A stretch of DNA of 6,564 nucleotides from JBFGCT01 sp041581055 (GTDB lineage Bacteria; Actinomycetota; Acidimicrobiia; Acidimicrobiales; Ilumatobacteraceae), in contig JBFGCT010000203.1 in NCBI GenBank assembly GCA_041581055.1, forward strand, positions 1-6,564, given 5' to 3'. The notes beneath the pieces are model-generated. The model ran no database searches. It was not told the DNA's origin and saw only the letters and a program-made list of their open reading frames with translations. Every line of letters begins with the position of its first letter. Positions within the stretch are counted from its first letter, which is position 1. The position numbers and the translations under genes are program-made. Shown one piece after another: positions 6,057 to 6,564 of the stretch.

Positions 6057-6564
6057 ATGTGTGACAACGAGACACCCCGACTCGACGATCCGGCGATCGG
6101 CGTCGGCGACTGGGCCGCATTCCTGCTCGACCAGGACATCGCCGTCGCCCGGGATCGCAACGGCGGTCTGTTCCTGATCCGGCCCGACGAGATACTCGTC
6201 CGCGCCCGCGACGATGCCGAAGCCGACGCGATCACGGCGCGCGCCGTCGAGATCGTCGACGTTGACGACCTCGCAACCGTGGGAGCCTCCTGCCGCTTCA
6301 TCCGAGTGAAGGTACGACCCCATACCAAGGAGATCGCCGGCCAGCAGCGCTGGTCGGTCGAGCCGGTCGCCGAGCTACTTGCGCAGTTCGCCGAGTTTCG
6401 GGCGTCACCGGTCCACGTCTACTCCGGCCACGGCGCCCTCGAAGGCAGCCCGTTCGTGTCGGGCAGCCCGTTCGTCTCCGGCAGCCCGTTCGTCTCCGGC
6501 AGCCCGTTCGTCTCCGGCAGCCCGTTCGTCTCCGGCAGCCCGTTCGTCTCCGGCAGCCCGTTCG
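6057..6564 (+). CDS. Divergent GSPFVS-repeat protein, N-terminal part (possible S8 peptidase)
   Basis: The frame opens with ATG 6057 (MCDNETPRLDD) and remains open to the window edge, giving 169 residues with no stop. Residues 1-129 look like a compact alpha/beta domain: a helix VGDWAAFLLDQDIAVAR, a strand GGLFLIRPDEILVRARDD, a second helix, a strand RFIRVKV at 80-86, a helix VEPVAELLAQFAEFRA and then SPVHVYSGHG. There is no signal peptide or membrane segment. From residue 130 on, the sequence is GSPFVS repeated. The IRPDEILVRA and SPVHVYSGHG pieces resemble the regions before the catalytic domain of some actinobacterial subtilisin-like (S8) peptidases, and such genes occur beside ECF/CHAT sets. 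This identity is inference: no Asp/His/Ser catalytic motif lies inside the window. The gene is divergent from the CHAT gene and shares its 97-bp control region, so common regulation is likely. Confidence 0.75.
   Translation, partial: MCDNETPRLDDPAIGVGDWAAFLLDQDIAVARDRNGGLFLIRPDEILVRARDDAEADAITARAVEIVDVDDLATVGASCRFIRVKVRPHTKEIAGQQRWSVEPVAELLAQFAEFRASPVHVYSGHGALEGSPFVSGSPFVSGSPFVSGSPFVSGSPFVSGSPFVSGSPF
6444..6564 (+). repeat. 18-bp tandem repeat encoding GSPFVS hexapeptides
   Basis: There are six full copies of GGCAGCCCGTTCGTCTCC (6444-6551) plus the first 13 bases of a seventh, which reaches the window end, so the real copy number is unknown. Copies 2-6 are identical at every base; copy 1 differs at two synonymous positions (GTG TCG for GTC TCC). 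Each unit encodes Gly-Ser-Pro-Phe-Val-Ser. Perfect DNA identity, not just protein identity, points to recent expansion by slippage or unequal exchange. The unit length keeps the frame. Confidence 0.97.

Larger units (their letters stand above)
5986..6067. repeat. Two tandem 41-bp repeats across the divergent start region
   Basis: Unit 1 (5986-6026) and unit 2 (6027-6067) match at 39 of 41 positions. The only differences are T6008 versus G6049 and C6014 versus T6055. Unit 2 contains the start codon of the plus-strand gene (6057-6059); unit 1 carries the equivalent ATG at 6016-6018 followed by a quick stop. It looks like a recent tandem duplication or a selected pair of regulatory sites. Confidence 0.95.

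Noticed and set aside
5960..6328. Upstream extension of the CHAT reading frame (about 120 extra residues)
   Set aside because: It runs through the 41-bp repeats and antisense to the divergent gene. Its residues are biased toward Arg/Ser and lack protein-like pattern, whereas the TPR-like sequence begins after Met at 5959.
6444..6564. CRISPR array as an explanation for the terminal repeats
   Set aside because: The 18-bp units abut directly with no spacers and are in frame with the coding sequence.

Overview
The window is GC-rich throughout, with strong G/C preference at third codon positions, dense coding and occasional GTG starts. This suggests an actinobacterium. An Acidimicrobiia-type organism (Ilumatobacter-like) is a guess from the gene set, not something the sequence proves.

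Layout. (1) Positions 2-2167, plus strand: the 3' end of a Mur-ligase-like poly-gamma-glutamate synthase subunit (PgsB/CapB). Six bases later comes an unusual PgsC/CapC membrane protein: two PgsC modules in one chain, followed by a ~230-residue Ala/Pro/Glu/Arg-rich tail that contains three 63-bp tandem repeats. (2) Positions 2200-5959, minus strand and convergent with the first block: a three-gene set in transcription order TPR-CHAT protein (caspase-like protease, His and Cys both present), ECF-type sigma factor, and a small protein with a C-terminal beta-sandwich-like half. The last two overlap by 8 nt (ATGACTGA), which suggests translational coupling. (3) Positions 5960-6056: a divergent control region with a 41-bp sequence in two tandem copies, each carrying the palindrome TGACTC-TG-GAGTCA. 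(4) Positions 6057-6564, plus strand: the 5' part of a gene that runs off the window. It encodes a ~129-residue N-terminal domain and then a run of GSPFVS hexapeptides built on an almost perfectly conserved 18-bp DNA repeat.

How the genes may work together. PgsB and PgsC form the membrane machine that makes and exports poly-gamma-glutamate, or a related polyamide. The other half looks like a protease-centred signalling or conflict module. A TPR sensor would control a CHAT protease, an ECF sigma factor with no transmembrane anti-sigma partner would adjust transcription, and the divergent GSPFVS-repeat protein would be a partner or target. From family context and weak N-terminal resemblance it may be a subtilisin-like S8 peptidase whose catalytic domain lies beyond the window. 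The functional links are inference; the gene order, repeats and motifs are read directly.
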